A DNA stretch of 64,000 nt from Ruminococcus sp. GTDB taxonomy: Bacteria; Bacillota; Clostridia; Oscillospirales; Ruminococcaceae. Made by a program: the position numbers and the translations under genes. The notes under the pieces were generated by a model, which was not told the DNA's origin, did no database searches, and was given only the letters and a program-made list of their open reading frames with translations. How positions within the stretch are numbered: the stretch's first letter is position 1; every line of letters starts with the position of its first letter. Shown one piece after another: positions 8,179 through 16,868 of this stretch. Where the stretch lies: assembly GCA_016288815.1 (NCBI GenBank), contig JAEELF010000046.1, positions 1-64,000 of the forward strand, written 5' to 3'.

Positions 8179-10047
8179 TTGAAGATCAGAAAAATGTTAT
8201 CCGCTGTCCTCTCGGCGGGAATGCTCGCAGCAGCCTTACCCTCAGTGCCTGTCTGCGCGGTATCCGAGGGGGGAGCGCAGACCGACAATTACTATTTCGT
8301 TGACGATTTTGAGTCCGGCGCGGGCGAATGGAGCGGCAGAGGCGCTGCGAGCGTTGCTGCTTCCACCGAGGCTTTCTCAGGCTCGGGCTCGCTGTTCGTT
8401 TCGGGCAGAACTGCAGCGTGGAACGGCGCTGTCAAGGCGCTCGACAGCAGCTTTGCAGCCGGCTCAGATTACAGCTTCAGCGCCAACGTTATGTACAAGA
8501 CCGGCGCGAAGACCGTTACCTTCTACCTAAAGATACAGTTCAAGAACGTTGCCGGCGAGACCAGCTATGACGGCATCGCTGAGGTCACGACCGTAAAGGG
8601 TATGTGGGCTCAGCTCGAAAATACGAGCTATACCCTCCCTGAGGGTGCGACCGATATCCAGCTGTACGTCGAGACCGCTGACGGCACCGTTGATTTCTAT
8701 GTTGACGACGTATGCGCGGCTGTCCCTGGCACCAAGACCGAGGGCGCAGGCGGCAGCAAGGCTATCGTCCGCGGCGACACCGACTTCAACGGCACGATAA
8801 ATGCGGTGGATATCTCGCTCCTCCGCAGCATAGTGGTGAATGGCACAGCGACCGAAGCAGTGAAGTCTGCGGCGGATATTGACGGCAACGGCGAGGTCGA
8901 GATAAACGACGTCGTGCTCGCGCAGGAGTTCGTGCTCGGCATGATCTCCGAGTTCCCCGAGCCGCCCAAGCCCGATAACAAGTGGGACGACTACGCTGAG
9001 ACCGCTTCCGCTCAGTGGATAGACTTCTACCAGAGCTCCATCTGCAATATGGGCAACACATACCGCCTCACCAAGAAGCTCGAGGCTGCCGAGAACGGCG
9101 AGGGCCTCACCCTCACCTACATCGGAGGCTCTATCACCGAGGGCAAGAACTACAGCAGACCGTTCACGGCTTATGTAAAGGATACGTTCGCGAACGGCAG
9201 CTTCACCGAGGTCAATGCCGGTATCTCCGGTACCTCCTCCGTTGTCGGACTTGTCCGCAGCGAGGCTGATATAGTGAGCAAGGAGCCCGACATCGTTGTC
9301 ATCGAGTTCTCCGTAAACGACCACGAGGATATACTTTACAAGAAGTCCCTCGAGAGCATGGCGAAGAAGTTCCTCGAGCTCCCGAACGAGCCCGCGGTAA
9401 TCATCCTCATCAACCGCTCAAAGGGCGGATTCTCCAGCCAGGAACAGATGGAGAAGATAGGCAAGAACCTCGATGTTCCTGTCATAAGCATGAACAACGC
9501 CCTCACAAAGGCGTTCAACAGCGGACTCCTCCAGACCAGCGACTACTTCACCGACGAGTACCACCCGCATGAGCAGGGCGGTCAGCTCATCGCGGACTGC
9601 ATGGCGTACTATCTCCGTCAGGCTATGAAGACCGAGAACCGCTCGGATTCCTACGAGATCCCGACCACAGCCGCATACGGAACCGAATACGTCTCCTGCA
9701 GGAACGTTGACCCAAAGACCCTCACCGGCTTCAATGCGGGCTCGTGGACAGCAGGCACAGGCTACAGCTCGCTCCCGTTTGGCTACACCTCCAGCGGCGG
9801 CAGCCCGATGACCTTCAAGGTGAACGCAAAGGGCTTCATCGTGGTATTCAAGGCGAATGCCAGCGGAATGGGCAGCATTAACGTCACAGTCAACGGCAAG
9901 ACGACCAAGATAGACGGCAACAAGCTGTACACATGGGGCGGTCCTGACGCTGAGCTCGGCTACTACCAGGATACGGCAGGCGACCTCGATGTTTCCATAA
10001 GCGCAAGCGGCAGCTTCACTATCTGGGGACTCGGCATCGTTGAATAA
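8179..10047 (+). CDS. Secreted CBM22-like / dockerin / SGNH carbohydrate esterase
   Basis: A 622-residue exported enzyme. After the signal peptide (to about 27) comes a beta-sandwich of CBM22 type (about 36-185, FVDDFESG...). A type I dockerin follows at about 197-255, with two Ca-binding loops (GDTDFNG, ADIDGNG). The SGNH-hydrolase domain has its block I Ser318 in YIGGSITEG, an Asn in FSVNDH, and Asp459/His462 in DEYHPH. A C-terminal beta-sandwich resembles that of CE2-like esterases. It probably deacetylates hemicellulose while bound to a cellulosome through the dockerin. A GTG at 8170 overlaps the AGAAGGAG ribosome site, so the TTG at 8179, 8 nt downstream of it, is preferred. The dockerin is internal, not terminal. 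Confidence 0.88.
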   Translation: MKIRKMLSAVLSAGMLAAALPSVPVCAVSEGGAQTDNYYFVDDFESGAGEWSGRGAASVAASTEAFSGSGSLFVSGRTAAWNGAVKALDSSFAAGSDYSFSANVMYKTGAKTVTFYLKIQFKNVAGETSYDGIAEVTTVKGMWAQLENTSYTLPEGATDIQLYVETADGTVDFYVDDVCAAVPGTKTEGAGGSKAIVRGDTDFNGTINAVDISLLRSIVVNGTATEAVKSAADIDGNGEVEINDVVLAQEFVLGMISEFPEPPKPDNKWDDYAETASAQWIDFYQSSICNMGNTYRLTKKLEAAENGEGLTLTYIGGSITEGKNYSRPFTAYVKDTFANGSFTEVNAGISGTSSVVGLVRSEADIVSKEPDIVVIEFSVNDHEDILYKKSLESMAKKFLELPNEPAVIILINRSKGGFSSQEQMEKIGKNLDVPVISMNNALTKAFNSGLLQTSDYFTDEYHPHEQGGQLIADCMAYYLRQAMKTENRSDSYEIPTTAAYGTEYVSCRNVDPKTLTGFNAGSWTAGTGYSSLPFGYTSSGGSPMTFKVNAKGFIVVFKANASGMGSINVTVNGKTTKIDGNKLYTWGGPDAELGYYQDTAGDLDVSISASGSFTIWGLGIVE

Positions 10048-10057
10048 AAACACAATA

Positions 10058-10088
10058 AAAAAAGACCTCCCGAGGGAGGTCTTTTTTC
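10058..10088. terminator. Bidirectional terminator between convergent genes
   Basis: A 10-bp stem AAGACCTCCC/GGGAGGTCTT with a 2-nt loop is flanked by A-rich sequence on the left and six T on the right. It can serve both the esterase gene (plus) and the small membrane-protein gene (minus). Confidence 0.9.
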
Positions 10089-10090
10089 GT

Positions 10091-10453
10091 TCAGTCGATC
10101 TCGTCGTCGATGTCAGCAGCGCCTTTGCGGCGCAGTCTGCGGGCTTGCTTCTTTGCAGCGAAATCGTCCCGCATAACCTCGAGCTTTTCGAGGGTCTGGG
10201 TGTCGTCAGGGAAGAGGTGTCGGAGGAGGAAGAGCGCTATGAGCGCAGTGAAGATACCCTCAAGGCAGAAGGGCGACCACAGCACGGCGAGGTAGACGCC
10301 CGCTATCGTCATCAGCGGGGTCAGACCGTAATATGTGCCTATCCCGAGGGCTATGTACGCCCAGCCGTTCGTTATCAGCCAGGCAATGCCGACGCAGAGC
10401 AGCAGATGCGGGTTGAGCAGGAAATCCTTTATCTTCGCGAGCTTCTCTTTCAT
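10091..10453 (-). CDS. Small membrane protein of unknown function
   Basis: A protein of about 120 residues with two to three hydrophobic helices (about 15-35, 38-60 and 62-80 from the N-terminus) and a charged C-terminal tail rich in Arg/Lys then Asp (RRKGAADIDDEID). I do not recognise a family with known function. The ATG at 10453 lies 7 nt after a GAGG; another ATG two codons upstream (10459) is too close to that site. It ends against the shared terminator with the esterase gene. Confidence 0.7.
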   Translation of the reverse strand: MKEKLAKIKDFLLNPHLLLCVGIAWLITNGWAYIALGIGTYYGLTPLMTIAGVYLAVLWSPFCLEGIFTALIALFLLRHLFPDDTQTLEKLEVMRDDFAAKKQARRLRRKGAADIDDEID

Positions 10454-10548
10454 AGCCATTCCTCATTCCGGAGATATACTCCCAATTTTAACTATTATAC
10501 CAGAAGTTTATGAATAAATCTTGCGGATAATCGGAAAAATATGTGAAA

Positions 10549-11367
10549 TCACGCTTCACCGGTGTAGTCGCGCTTGTGGTTCTCCCAGTAATCCGCGCGG
10601 TACTGCACGGGGGTGGTCTCGAACACGGAGCGGAACTGGCGGATAAAGTAGGAGGAGTTGCTGTAGCCGACCGCGAGGGCGATGTCGTTCACGGAGAGGT
10701 CGGACTTCTCGAGCATATCGACAGCGTGGTCGAGGCGGCTGGTGATGATATCCTTGGAGACGCTCACCCCGAAGGTCTGGGAGTAGAGGTGCTGGAAGCG
10801 GGAGCGGCTCAGCGAGAGCTCCGCAGCCATATCGTCTATGCTCCAGTTCCTTGCGGGCCAGCGGTATATGCTCTCGCGTATCCACAGGAGCTTCTCGAAG
10901 TACATATTCTCGCTGACCGAGCCGAGCTTCGCGACGGACATACTCTCGTTTATCTTGTAGAGCATGAGCCGGAAGTACAGATCCACCACAGCCTTGCGGT
11001 TGGGGTTCGCGGAGTAATGCTCGTAGCACATATCCCGGATTATCGCAGAAACGCCCGAGATGTCCGCGACGGAGACTATCTGGTTGAGCGGTATCCCGAG
11101 CTTTTTCATGAGGATCTCCTCCTCGGGATCGGGGCCGAAGTGTATCCAGTCATCGACGTACTCGGTGTTGTCCGCCTGATAATACTGCGGGAAATTGGGG
11201 GTATAGATGATGAACGAGCCGGAGGGAGCGTGGATCTCCGCGCCGTCAATGACGAAAATGCTTTTGGTCTTTATCGCGAGCATGAGCCAGTCGCCCACGC
11301 CTTCGGGACGGTCTATGACGAAAGACTTGTCGTGTTTGTGGTTATAGCCGATCTCGTCCATTCGCAT
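10549..11367 (-). CDS. AraC-family transcriptional regulator
   Basis: A 272-residue regulator with an N-terminal cupin-like sensing region (about 10-90, including HAPSGSFIIYTP) and a C-terminal pair of helix-turn-helix motifs (about 175-265). The second carries the AraC signature SVNDIALAVGYSNSSYFIRQFR. The ATG at 11367 is 9 nt from an ACGGAG; an upstream TTG at 11376 directly abuts that site and is unlikely. The gene is divergent from the GH10 xylanase gene, with about 380 nt between them, so control of the xylanase in response to a sugar is plausible but inferred. Confidence 0.92.
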   Translation of the reverse strand: MRMDEIGYNHKHDKSFVIDRPEGVGDWLMLAIKTKSIFVIDGAEIHAPSGSFIIYTPNFPQYYQADNTEYVDDWIHFGPDPEEEILMKKLGIPLNQIVSVADISGVSAIIRDMCYEHYSANPNRKAVVDLYFRLMLYKINESMSVAKLGSVSENMYFEKLLWIRESIYRWPARNWSIDDMAAELSLSRSRFQHLYSQTFGVSVSKDIITSRLDHAVDMLEKSDLSVNDIALAVGYSNSSYFIRQFRSVFETTPVQYRADYWENHKRDYTGEA

Positions 11368-11495
11368 GGCATACAACTCCGTTCTTGGTGGTATAGCAAT
11401 ATTTTACCACAGAAAATCGGGGAATGTCAAGGGCAGCGACTTGTCAATAATTGCGGACTTTGCAGGGCAGCGCCTTGCACGCCCGCCCGCTGCCG

Positions 11496-11553
11496 CTCGC
11501 AGGCTCGCTTACTCTTACCAACGACATTACATGTACATCTCATACGGAACAAT
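11496..11553 (+). repeat. Dispersed intergenic repeat, copy A
   Basis: The segment 11511-11553 aligns without gaps to 62584-62626, with 36 of 43 bases identical. A GC-rich stretch containing TGCAC motifs precedes each copy. It lies in the gap between the AraC regulator and the xylanase gene (11368-11749), which otherwise holds only the xylanase promoter. The function is unknown. Confidence 0.65.
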
Positions 11554-11687
11554 ACTTGCGGCGGAGGGTTTAAAAATGTTGGCAGCGTCTTTTCAGCGGG
11601 AGCCCGTCCGGGGTGATGTCATAAATTGCGCTCTGCCCAAAATTTGCGGACTTATTTGTATCTGACGTATATTCGGAGTGCGCATTG

Positions 11688-11716
11688 TTGACATTTTGTG
11701 TACAATGTGATACAAT
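11688..11716 (+). promoter_or_regulatory. Promoter of the GH10 xylanase gene
   Basis: TTGACA at 11688-11693 and TACAAT at 11711-11716 are 17 nt apart, and the GGGAGGA ribosome site follows at 11737-11743. Confidence 0.82.
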
Positions 11717-11749
11717 TATGGTTGCAATATTTTTATGGGAGGAATACCA

Positions 11750-13972
11750 ATGAAACTCAAATTCTTCAAGCAGGTGCTTGCCGGCTTCATGGGTGCAGCC
11801 ATGATGTCATCCGCAGCAGCTGCGAACGCTGCCTTCGTGCCTGAGCTGAAAGTCCCTTCACTCAGTTCCGCTTCGGAAGCAGTCATCATTCGTTCATTCG
11901 ACTTCGAGGACGGCGATGTCTCCGCATTCTCCAAGCGCGGAGACACCGACACCAGTGTCATCACTGCCGACACCGACCCTGTTCAGGGCGGCATCATGCT
12001 CGTATCTGAGCGCTCCAACGGCTGGAACGGTCCGCAGATACAGGTCAACACTATCCTCGAGCCCGGCGTGAAGTACAATGTCCGCTGCAAGGCGAAGGCG
12101 GAATGGTACACCGAGCTCATGCTCTCTATCCAGAAGAGCCCCGCTGAGGGCGACACGAGCTACGGCAACCTTGCCAAGCAGGTATCGCAGGGCGAATGGG
12201 TAGACCTGTCCGCGAGCTTCAGCTTCAGCGAGAGCGACGGCGACGTATTCATCTACCTCGAGGGCAACTCTGCCGAGACCAAGCTCTCTGTCGATGATTT
12301 CGTCATCGAGCAGGCTGAGACCTACGACATCGAGGCCGATATCCCGTCCCTCAAGGACACCTACGCAGGCTACTTCAAGTTCGGCACAGCTTGTACCGAC
12401 GGCGAGCTCGCACCTCAGACCACTAAGGACCTTATCCTCAAGCACTTCAACAGCATCACCCTCGGAAACGAGCTCAAGCCCGAGAATATGCTCGACAGGG
12501 CTGGCTGTCAGGCTAATGCCGCTGACGGTAACGAGGGCGAGGTATCTGTTAAGCTCAATAACGCAGCAAGAAATATCCTTGATTTTGCGCGCGAGAACGA
12601 CCTCGCGGTAAGAGGTCACGTCCTTGTATGGCACTCGCAGACCCCCGACTGGTTCTTCAAGGAGGGCTTCGCCGATGACGGCGCATGGGTAAGCAAGGAA
12701 GTAATGCTCCAGCGTATGGAGAGCTACATCAAGGGCGTTTTCGCTGCTCTTGACGCTGAGTACTCCGACATCAACTTCTACGCATGGGATGTCGTTAACG
12801 AGGCTTTCACAGACCACGGAACTCCCAGAGACCCCGGTGAACAGGGACAGGGCGGCTCTCAGAAGTCCGCATGGGTACAGGTATTCGGCGACAACTCGTT
12901 TATCCCCTACGCATTCAGATACGCAAGGCAGTACGCCCCCGCGAACACCAAGCTCTACTACAACGACTTCAATGAGTACTGCGGCAAGAGAGCTGCTATC
13001 CTCGATATGGCTATGCCGCTCTACGAGGAGGGCGTGCTCGACGGTATCGGCTTGCAGTCGCACCTTGACCTCTCCTTCCCGAGCACCTCTCAGTACAAGA
13101 AGGAGCTCGACGAGTACTGCAAGTCCGGTCTGGATATCCAGATAACAGAGCTCGACGTCACAGTCCCCAAGGATCAGGGCTCAGCTGCATTCGAGCAGCA
13201 GGCTCAGTACTACAGCGAGATCATGGACGCTATCGTTGCGAACAAGGACGCTATCTCCGCGGTAGTAGTATGGGGAACAACCGACGACCAGAGCTGGAGA
13301 ACTACTCAGCTCCCGCTCCTCTTCAACGAGGACTACACCGCAAAGCCCTGCTTCTATTCGATAGTGGACGACATAACTCCTCTTGAGACTGTTACCACTA
13401 CTTCCAAGACTACAACTGCGACACAGACAACTACGACTACCGCTTCCGAAACAGAGACCACTATCACCACCACAACTTCATTCCCCGGACAGAACACCAG
13501 GGAGATAAACTTTACCGACACTATCAAGTCGATAACTGTCAGCGATGAGATCGGTGAAGGCGGCGAGATAGTCTTCGCTATGCAGGGAACATACACCTTC
13601 TCCCAGTATGCTTATACAGAGTGGTTCAGTGATTACAAGGCTGGAGACACTGTGCAGCTGAGAGGTCTTGTTTACGACGGAAATCAGATAATGACCCTAT
13701 ACTCTATCCATAAAATGGGCACGGGAGACGTTATCGACCTCCCCGGCGATGCGAACGAGGACGAGGAAGTAAATATGGCTGACGCTGTATTTATCATGCA
13801 GAATCAGGCGGACCCGGATGATTTCGTCCTCACAGACAGAGGCAAGAGACTCGGCGACGTTATCGGCGGCGGCGACGGCGTTACCAACAACGACGCTCTC
13901 GCGATACAGAAGTACGAAGCGGGTATCTACACCTCCCTCCCGGTAGAAGATGCTCCGGGACCCCAGGAATAA
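11750..13972 (+). CDS. Secreted CBM22-GH10 endo-1,4-beta-xylanase with C-terminal dockerin
   Basis: A 740-residue exported xylanase. It has a signal peptide (about 1-27), a CBM22 xylan-binding module (about 40-185), a GH10 (beta/alpha)8 barrel (about 190-540), a Thr-rich linker (about 545-580), a small beta-rich domain (about 585-660) and a type I dockerin (GDANEDEEVNMADAV, then a second repeat with GGGDGVTNNDAL). Catalytic residues are visible: acid/base Glu351 in WDVVNEAF and nucleophile Glu467 in QITELDV. It should cleave xylan backbones on the cell surface or in a cellulosome, alongside the nearby esterase. The ATG at 11750 is chosen because the upstream in-frame ATG (11735) lies within the ribosome site GGGAGGA. 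Confidence 0.96.
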   Translation: MKLKFFKQVLAGFMGAAMMSSAAAANAAFVPELKVPSLSSASEAVIIRSFDFEDGDVSAFSKRGDTDTSVITADTDPVQGGIMLVSERSNGWNGPQIQVNTILEPGVKYNVRCKAKAEWYTELMLSIQKSPAEGDTSYGNLAKQVSQGEWVDLSASFSFSESDGDVFIYLEGNSAETKLSVDDFVIEQAETYDIEADIPSLKDTYAGYFKFGTACTDGELAPQTTKDLILKHFNSITLGNELKPENMLDRAGCQANAADGNEGEVSVKLNNAARNILDFARENDLAVRGHVLVWHSQTPDWFFKEGFADDGAWVSKEVMLQRMESYIKGVFAALDAEYSDINFYAWDVVNEAFTDHGTPRDPGEQGQGGSQKSAWVQVFGDNSFIPYAFRYARQYAPANTKLYYNDFNEYCGKRAAILDMAMPLYEEGVLDGIGLQSHLDLSFPSTSQYKKELDEYCKSGLDIQITELDVTVPKDQGSAAFEQQAQYYSEIMDAIVANKDAISAVVVWGTTDDQSWRTTQLPLLFNEDYTAKPCFYSIVDDITPLETVTTTSKTTTATQTTTTTASETETTITTTTSFPGQNTREINFTDTIKSITVSDEIGEGGEIVFAMQGTYTFSQYAYTEWFSDYKAGDTVQLRGLVYDGNQIMTLYSIHKMGTGDVIDLPGDANEDEEVNMADAVFIMQNQADPDDFVLTDRGKRLGDVIGGGDGVTNNDALAIQKYEAGIYTSLPVEDAPGPQE

Positions 13973-13988
13973 ACTGCTCAAGCGTTCA

Positions 13989-14014
13989 AAAGGCACCCCG
14001 CGGGGTGCCTTTTT
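13989..14014 (+). terminator. Intrinsic terminator after the xylanase gene
   Basis: A 9-bp stem, AGGCACCCC with GGGGTGCCT and a 2-nt loop, is followed by a run of T. It lies 17 nt after the xylanase stop codon. Confidence 0.88.
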
Positions 14015-14112
14015 CGTGTATTTTTTCTCAGATGTGTGACACTTTTCCATTCCGGACTGAATGTATGTGATGTATACAGAAGAAATTCCATGGAACTTCA
14101 AGGGGGACTGCA

Positions 14113-14676
14113 ATGGACATCAATGAATATGCTGCCCTGCGGACCGAGTCGCCCGACAAAGCCTGCCGCGCACTGTTCGATGAGTACTGCGGATACGTTT
14201 ATGCCGTTGTGTACAACAAGCTCGGCGCGTGCGCGAGCCGAGAGGATATCGAGGAATGCGTGAGCGATGTTTTCGCCGAGATATGGTTCGGCTTCGACGA
14301 GAAGCTGGCTGGCGGCGATATAAAGGGGTATATCGGTACGGTCGCCAAGCGGCGTGCCATTAACCGGTATCACGCCCTGCACGCACGCTCAGCGGCGTCC
14401 GCAGCCACCACGGACGACGTCCTCGGCACATTCAGCGACGGCACTGACATCGAGGCTGACGCAGACAGAGCTGAGCAGCAGAGAATACTCCTCAGCTGCA
14501 TAGAAGCGCTCGGTGAGCCCGACAGCACTATGATAATTCAAAGGTACTATTACAGCCGCACCTCGAAACAGATAGCAAAAATGCTGTCGATGAAGCCTTC
14601 GGCTGTCAGGATGCGGATAAAAAGGGCACTCGTCCGGCTCGGAGAGCTGCTCCGGAAGTCCGGCATGAACGGATAG
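14113..14676 (+). CDS. ECF-type RNA polymerase sigma factor
   Basis: A 187-residue sigma factor. Region 2 spans about 15-85 (ARALFDEYCGYVYAVV-like helix, then the DIEECVSDVFAEIW segment typical of sigma-70 region 2.2-2.3). Region 4 spans about 125-182, with a helix-turn-helix at SRTSKQIAKMLSMKPSAVRMRIKRA. A GGGGG-type ribosome site precedes the ATG. The next gene, 12 nt downstream, encodes a single-pass membrane protein with the layout of an anti-sigma factor, so a two-gene sigma/anti-sigma unit is inferred. It follows the xylanase gene after a terminator and is probably transcribed separately. Confidence 0.92.
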   Translation: MDINEYAALRTESPDKACRALFDEYCGYVYAVVYNKLGACASREDIEECVSDVFAEIWFGFDEKLAGGDIKGYIGTVAKRRAINRYHALHARSAASAATTDDVLGTFSDGTDIEADADRAEQQRILLSCIEALGEPDSTMIIQRYYYSRTSKQIAKMLSMKPSAVRMRIKRALVRLGELLRKSGMNG

Positions 14677-14688
14677 GAGGTATTCGCT

Positions 14689-15687
14689 ATGAATGAAAAG
14701 GACATCAGAAAAACGCTCTGCGGCGCGGACGACGAGATCGTCGGACGGCTCGCCGGGGGAGCGCTCACAGATCAGGAAAAGGAGAGGATCTACACTATGA
14801 GCAGAAGAAAACTGGATAAAATGAACAGCAGCTTCGTGAATACGGGCGATCAGGTCAGCGGCGTTGAGCGCGACACCCGCCCCGCATGGAGACGCTATGC
14901 AGGACTGGCTGCGGCGCTGGTCATCGCGGGAGGAGCGGTAGTAGGCGGAGGAGCTTATATGCTCAAGGGTCTGAGCGGCGGCAGTGCGCAGTTCGCTGAG
15001 ATCACCGAGAGTGCTCCCGTTGAGGAGACCGAGGCTGAGACCGTCGCCCCCGAGACCGAGGAAGCAACACCCGCTGAGATCATCAATGAGGACTCTGCCG
15101 AATACACCGAAACGACCGACCTTGTGGACTATCAGTTCCAGGTAAACCGCCTGACGAATATGTTCATCGACTATGCTGCTACTATCTACGGCAGAGGTCT
15201 GGAGGTCGATAAGTCGGCGCCGGTCGAGAAGACGGTCACGGACATAAACGGCAACGAGACGACGATAACATTCTACCACGTCATCGACGAGCGCTACCGC
15301 ACCTGGGACGATGTTGTGAGAGCGTCCCACGCAATATTCGCTGATGATCTTGCAGATGATATCCTCGATAACTGGGGCTGCATGGAGGAAAGCGAGATCG
15401 ACGAGAACAATAACGTGGATTTCTTCTTCAGGAACAGCGACGGCTGGTATATCCAGGCGTGCCTGATAGACGAGAAGCTCCCCAACTGGGACCCCGAATG
15501 GCTCGAGGAGGAGCCGGTGTTGACAGTCAACGAGGACGGCACTCTCTCAACCACGCTGTCACACTATTTATTAGATTCAGATGACAAGATCTCGACGGAT
15601 TTCGTCATCGGGCAGGTGGATAACGGTATGTCCGACAACTGGCGCATACTGAGCTACGAGGAGACATATATCGAGGCAGAGGAATAA
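14689..15687 (+). CDS. Putative anti-sigma factor, single-pass membrane protein
   Basis: A 332-residue protein with a cytoplasmic N-terminal part of about 68 residues, a transmembrane helix at about 70-92 and an outer part that begins with a Glu/Thr/Pro-rich linker (about 98-145). A folded extracytoplasmic domain without a family I recognise follows. Its position 12 nt behind an ECF sigma gene, behind an AGGAGG site, supports an anti-sigma role: the N-terminal part would hold the sigma factor and the outer domain would sense a signal. No zinc-binding HxxxCxxC motif is visible in the N-terminal part. Confidence 0.65.
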   Translation: MNEKDIRKTLCGADDEIVGRLAGGALTDQEKERIYTMSRRKLDKMNSSFVNTGDQVSGVERDTRPAWRRYAGLAAALVIAGGAVVGGGAYMLKGLSGGSAQFAEITESAPVEETEAETVAPETEEATPAEIINEDSAEYTETTDLVDYQFQVNRLTNMFIDYAATIYGRGLEVDKSAPVEKTVTDINGNETTITFYHVIDERYRTWDDVVRASHAIFADDLADDILDNWGCMEESEIDENNNVDFFFRNSDGWYIQACLIDEKLPNWDPEWLEEEPVLTVNEDGTLSTTLSHYLLDSDDKISTDFVIGQVDNGMSDNWRILSYEETYIEAEE

Positions 15688-15705
15688 GGACACATGAACG
15701 CAAAA

Positions 15706-15736
15706 AAACGCCCTTCCGCAATGGAAGGGCGTTTCG
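15706..15736. terminator. Bidirectional terminator
   Basis: A 12-bp stem AAACGCCCTTCC/GGAAGGGCGTTT with a 5-nt loop lies between convergent genes, 19 nt after the anti-sigma gene and 14 nt from the end of the minus-strand lipoprotein gene. Confidence 0.88.
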
Positions 15737-15749
15737 TTATGGATCGGGA

Positions 15750-16802
15750 TCATTCCTGCTCGTTGAAGAAATCAACGATGTCCTGGAGGGTCATGCCTGC
15801 GAGGCCGGTCTCCCAGTCAGAATCGTAAGTGAAGATAGTAGCCTCTGTCTTGTCGAAGTCAGGAGCTACAGCAGCGAACTCGATGTCCTGATCGAGAACG
15901 CAGAAGATGTACTCATAGCTGCCGATCTTGTCGTCGATCTCCTCGAACTCGAGCTCGTCGGGGAAGTTTGCATTGAAGTCAGCGAGGTCGAAGTCACCGT
16001 CGTAGATGTTCTTCTTCTCGTCGGAGGTGATGAGAGCGTCATCGGGGTCTGTGTCCATATCGGAGATAGTCCAGTATGCAGCCCAGTATACGCCGTAAGC
16101 GACGTCGTCAGCCTCAGTCTTGCTTGTAGAAGAAGAGGAGGATGATGTTGTTGTAGACTCGCTGTTAGCCTCTTCAAAGAATTCCACCATAACGTCGTAG
16201 ATCTCGCTGAGAGTAGCGTCGTCGTCGAGGTCAAGGATCTCGTAGATGTCGTCTCTGTCCATGTCAGGAGCGTATGCGCCGACTTCCTTGGAATTCTTGG
16301 ACTCGGAAACGAATACAAGCTCACAGTTCTCGTCGGAAACTACAGCCATGAACTCGTAGTCGTCGAGGTCGTCGAAGTAATCGCTCGTGTTGTCCCAGAG
16401 AAGGTCGAAGTCTACGTTCTTGTCGTCATCACTGATGAGATTGTCGAAGCTGTCAGAGCAGAACATAGAAGAAGTGGGGAGGTCCTCGTCTTTTTCGTCC
16501 ATATCTACGAGAGCGCTGGTGATAGCCTTGGAGAGACTCATAGCTACATCGTCGAGGTCTTCGTCCTCTTCAGGAGCTTCAGTTGTCTCCTCCTCGTCCT
16601 TGTCCTTTTTGCCCTTCTTGGTGGTCTCTTCCTCGTCGTCCTCTTCCTCGTCGTCCTCGTCCTCGTCTTCTTCGTCGTCAGCCTTGTCGGACTTGGTGGT
16701 CTTCTCGTCCTTGTCGTCGTCATCGTCGTCGCCGCAGGAAGCGAATGCGCAGGCGGTCATGGTGCAGGCGAGAAGCATTGCAAGAATTCTTTTCAGTTTC
16801 AT
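15750..16802 (-). CDS. Acidic-linker lipoprotein (paralog 1)
   Basis: A 350-residue lipoprotein. The signal peptide ends in two candidate lipobox cysteines (MTAC and FASC); the second precedes the mature sequence. Residues about 25-90 are an extremely Asp/Glu/Lys-rich low-complexity linker, and the rest is a globular part with many Asp residues, which I cannot assign to a family. The ATG at 16802 has a GGAG 9-12 nt upstream; the longer frame to 16838 lacks a ribosome site. The signal peptide is nearly identical in two neighbours, so the cluster probably arose by duplication. A cell-surface role is inferred from lipidation. Confidence 0.8.
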   Translation of the reverse strand: MKLKRILAMLLACTMTACAFASCGDDDDDDKDEKTTKSDKADDEEDEDEDDEEEDDEEETTKKGKKDKDEEETTEAPEEDEDLDDVAMSLSKAITSALVDMDEKDEDLPTSSMFCSDSFDNLISDDDKNVDFDLLWDNTSDYFDDLDDYEFMAVVSDENCELVFVSESKNSKEVGAYAPDMDRDDIYEILDLDDDATLSEIYDVMVEFFEEANSESTTTSSSSSSTSKTEADDVAYGVYWAAYWTISDMDTDPDDALITSDEKKNIYDGDFDLADFNANFPDELEFEEIDDKIGSYEYIFCVLDQDIEFAAVAPDFDKTEATIFTYDSDWETGLAGMTLQDIVDFFNEQE

Positions 16803-16868
16803 AAGTATATTCTCCTTTGTTGATTTATGATAACGCACGGAGCGTTATTTGTTTGGATAACTGGTCTA

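Noticed and set aside
16560..16740. Possible CRISPR or tandem repeat in the TC-rich stretch
   Set aside because: It is the antisense of an Asp/Glu-rich linker in a lipoprotein; no direct repeats with spacers are present.
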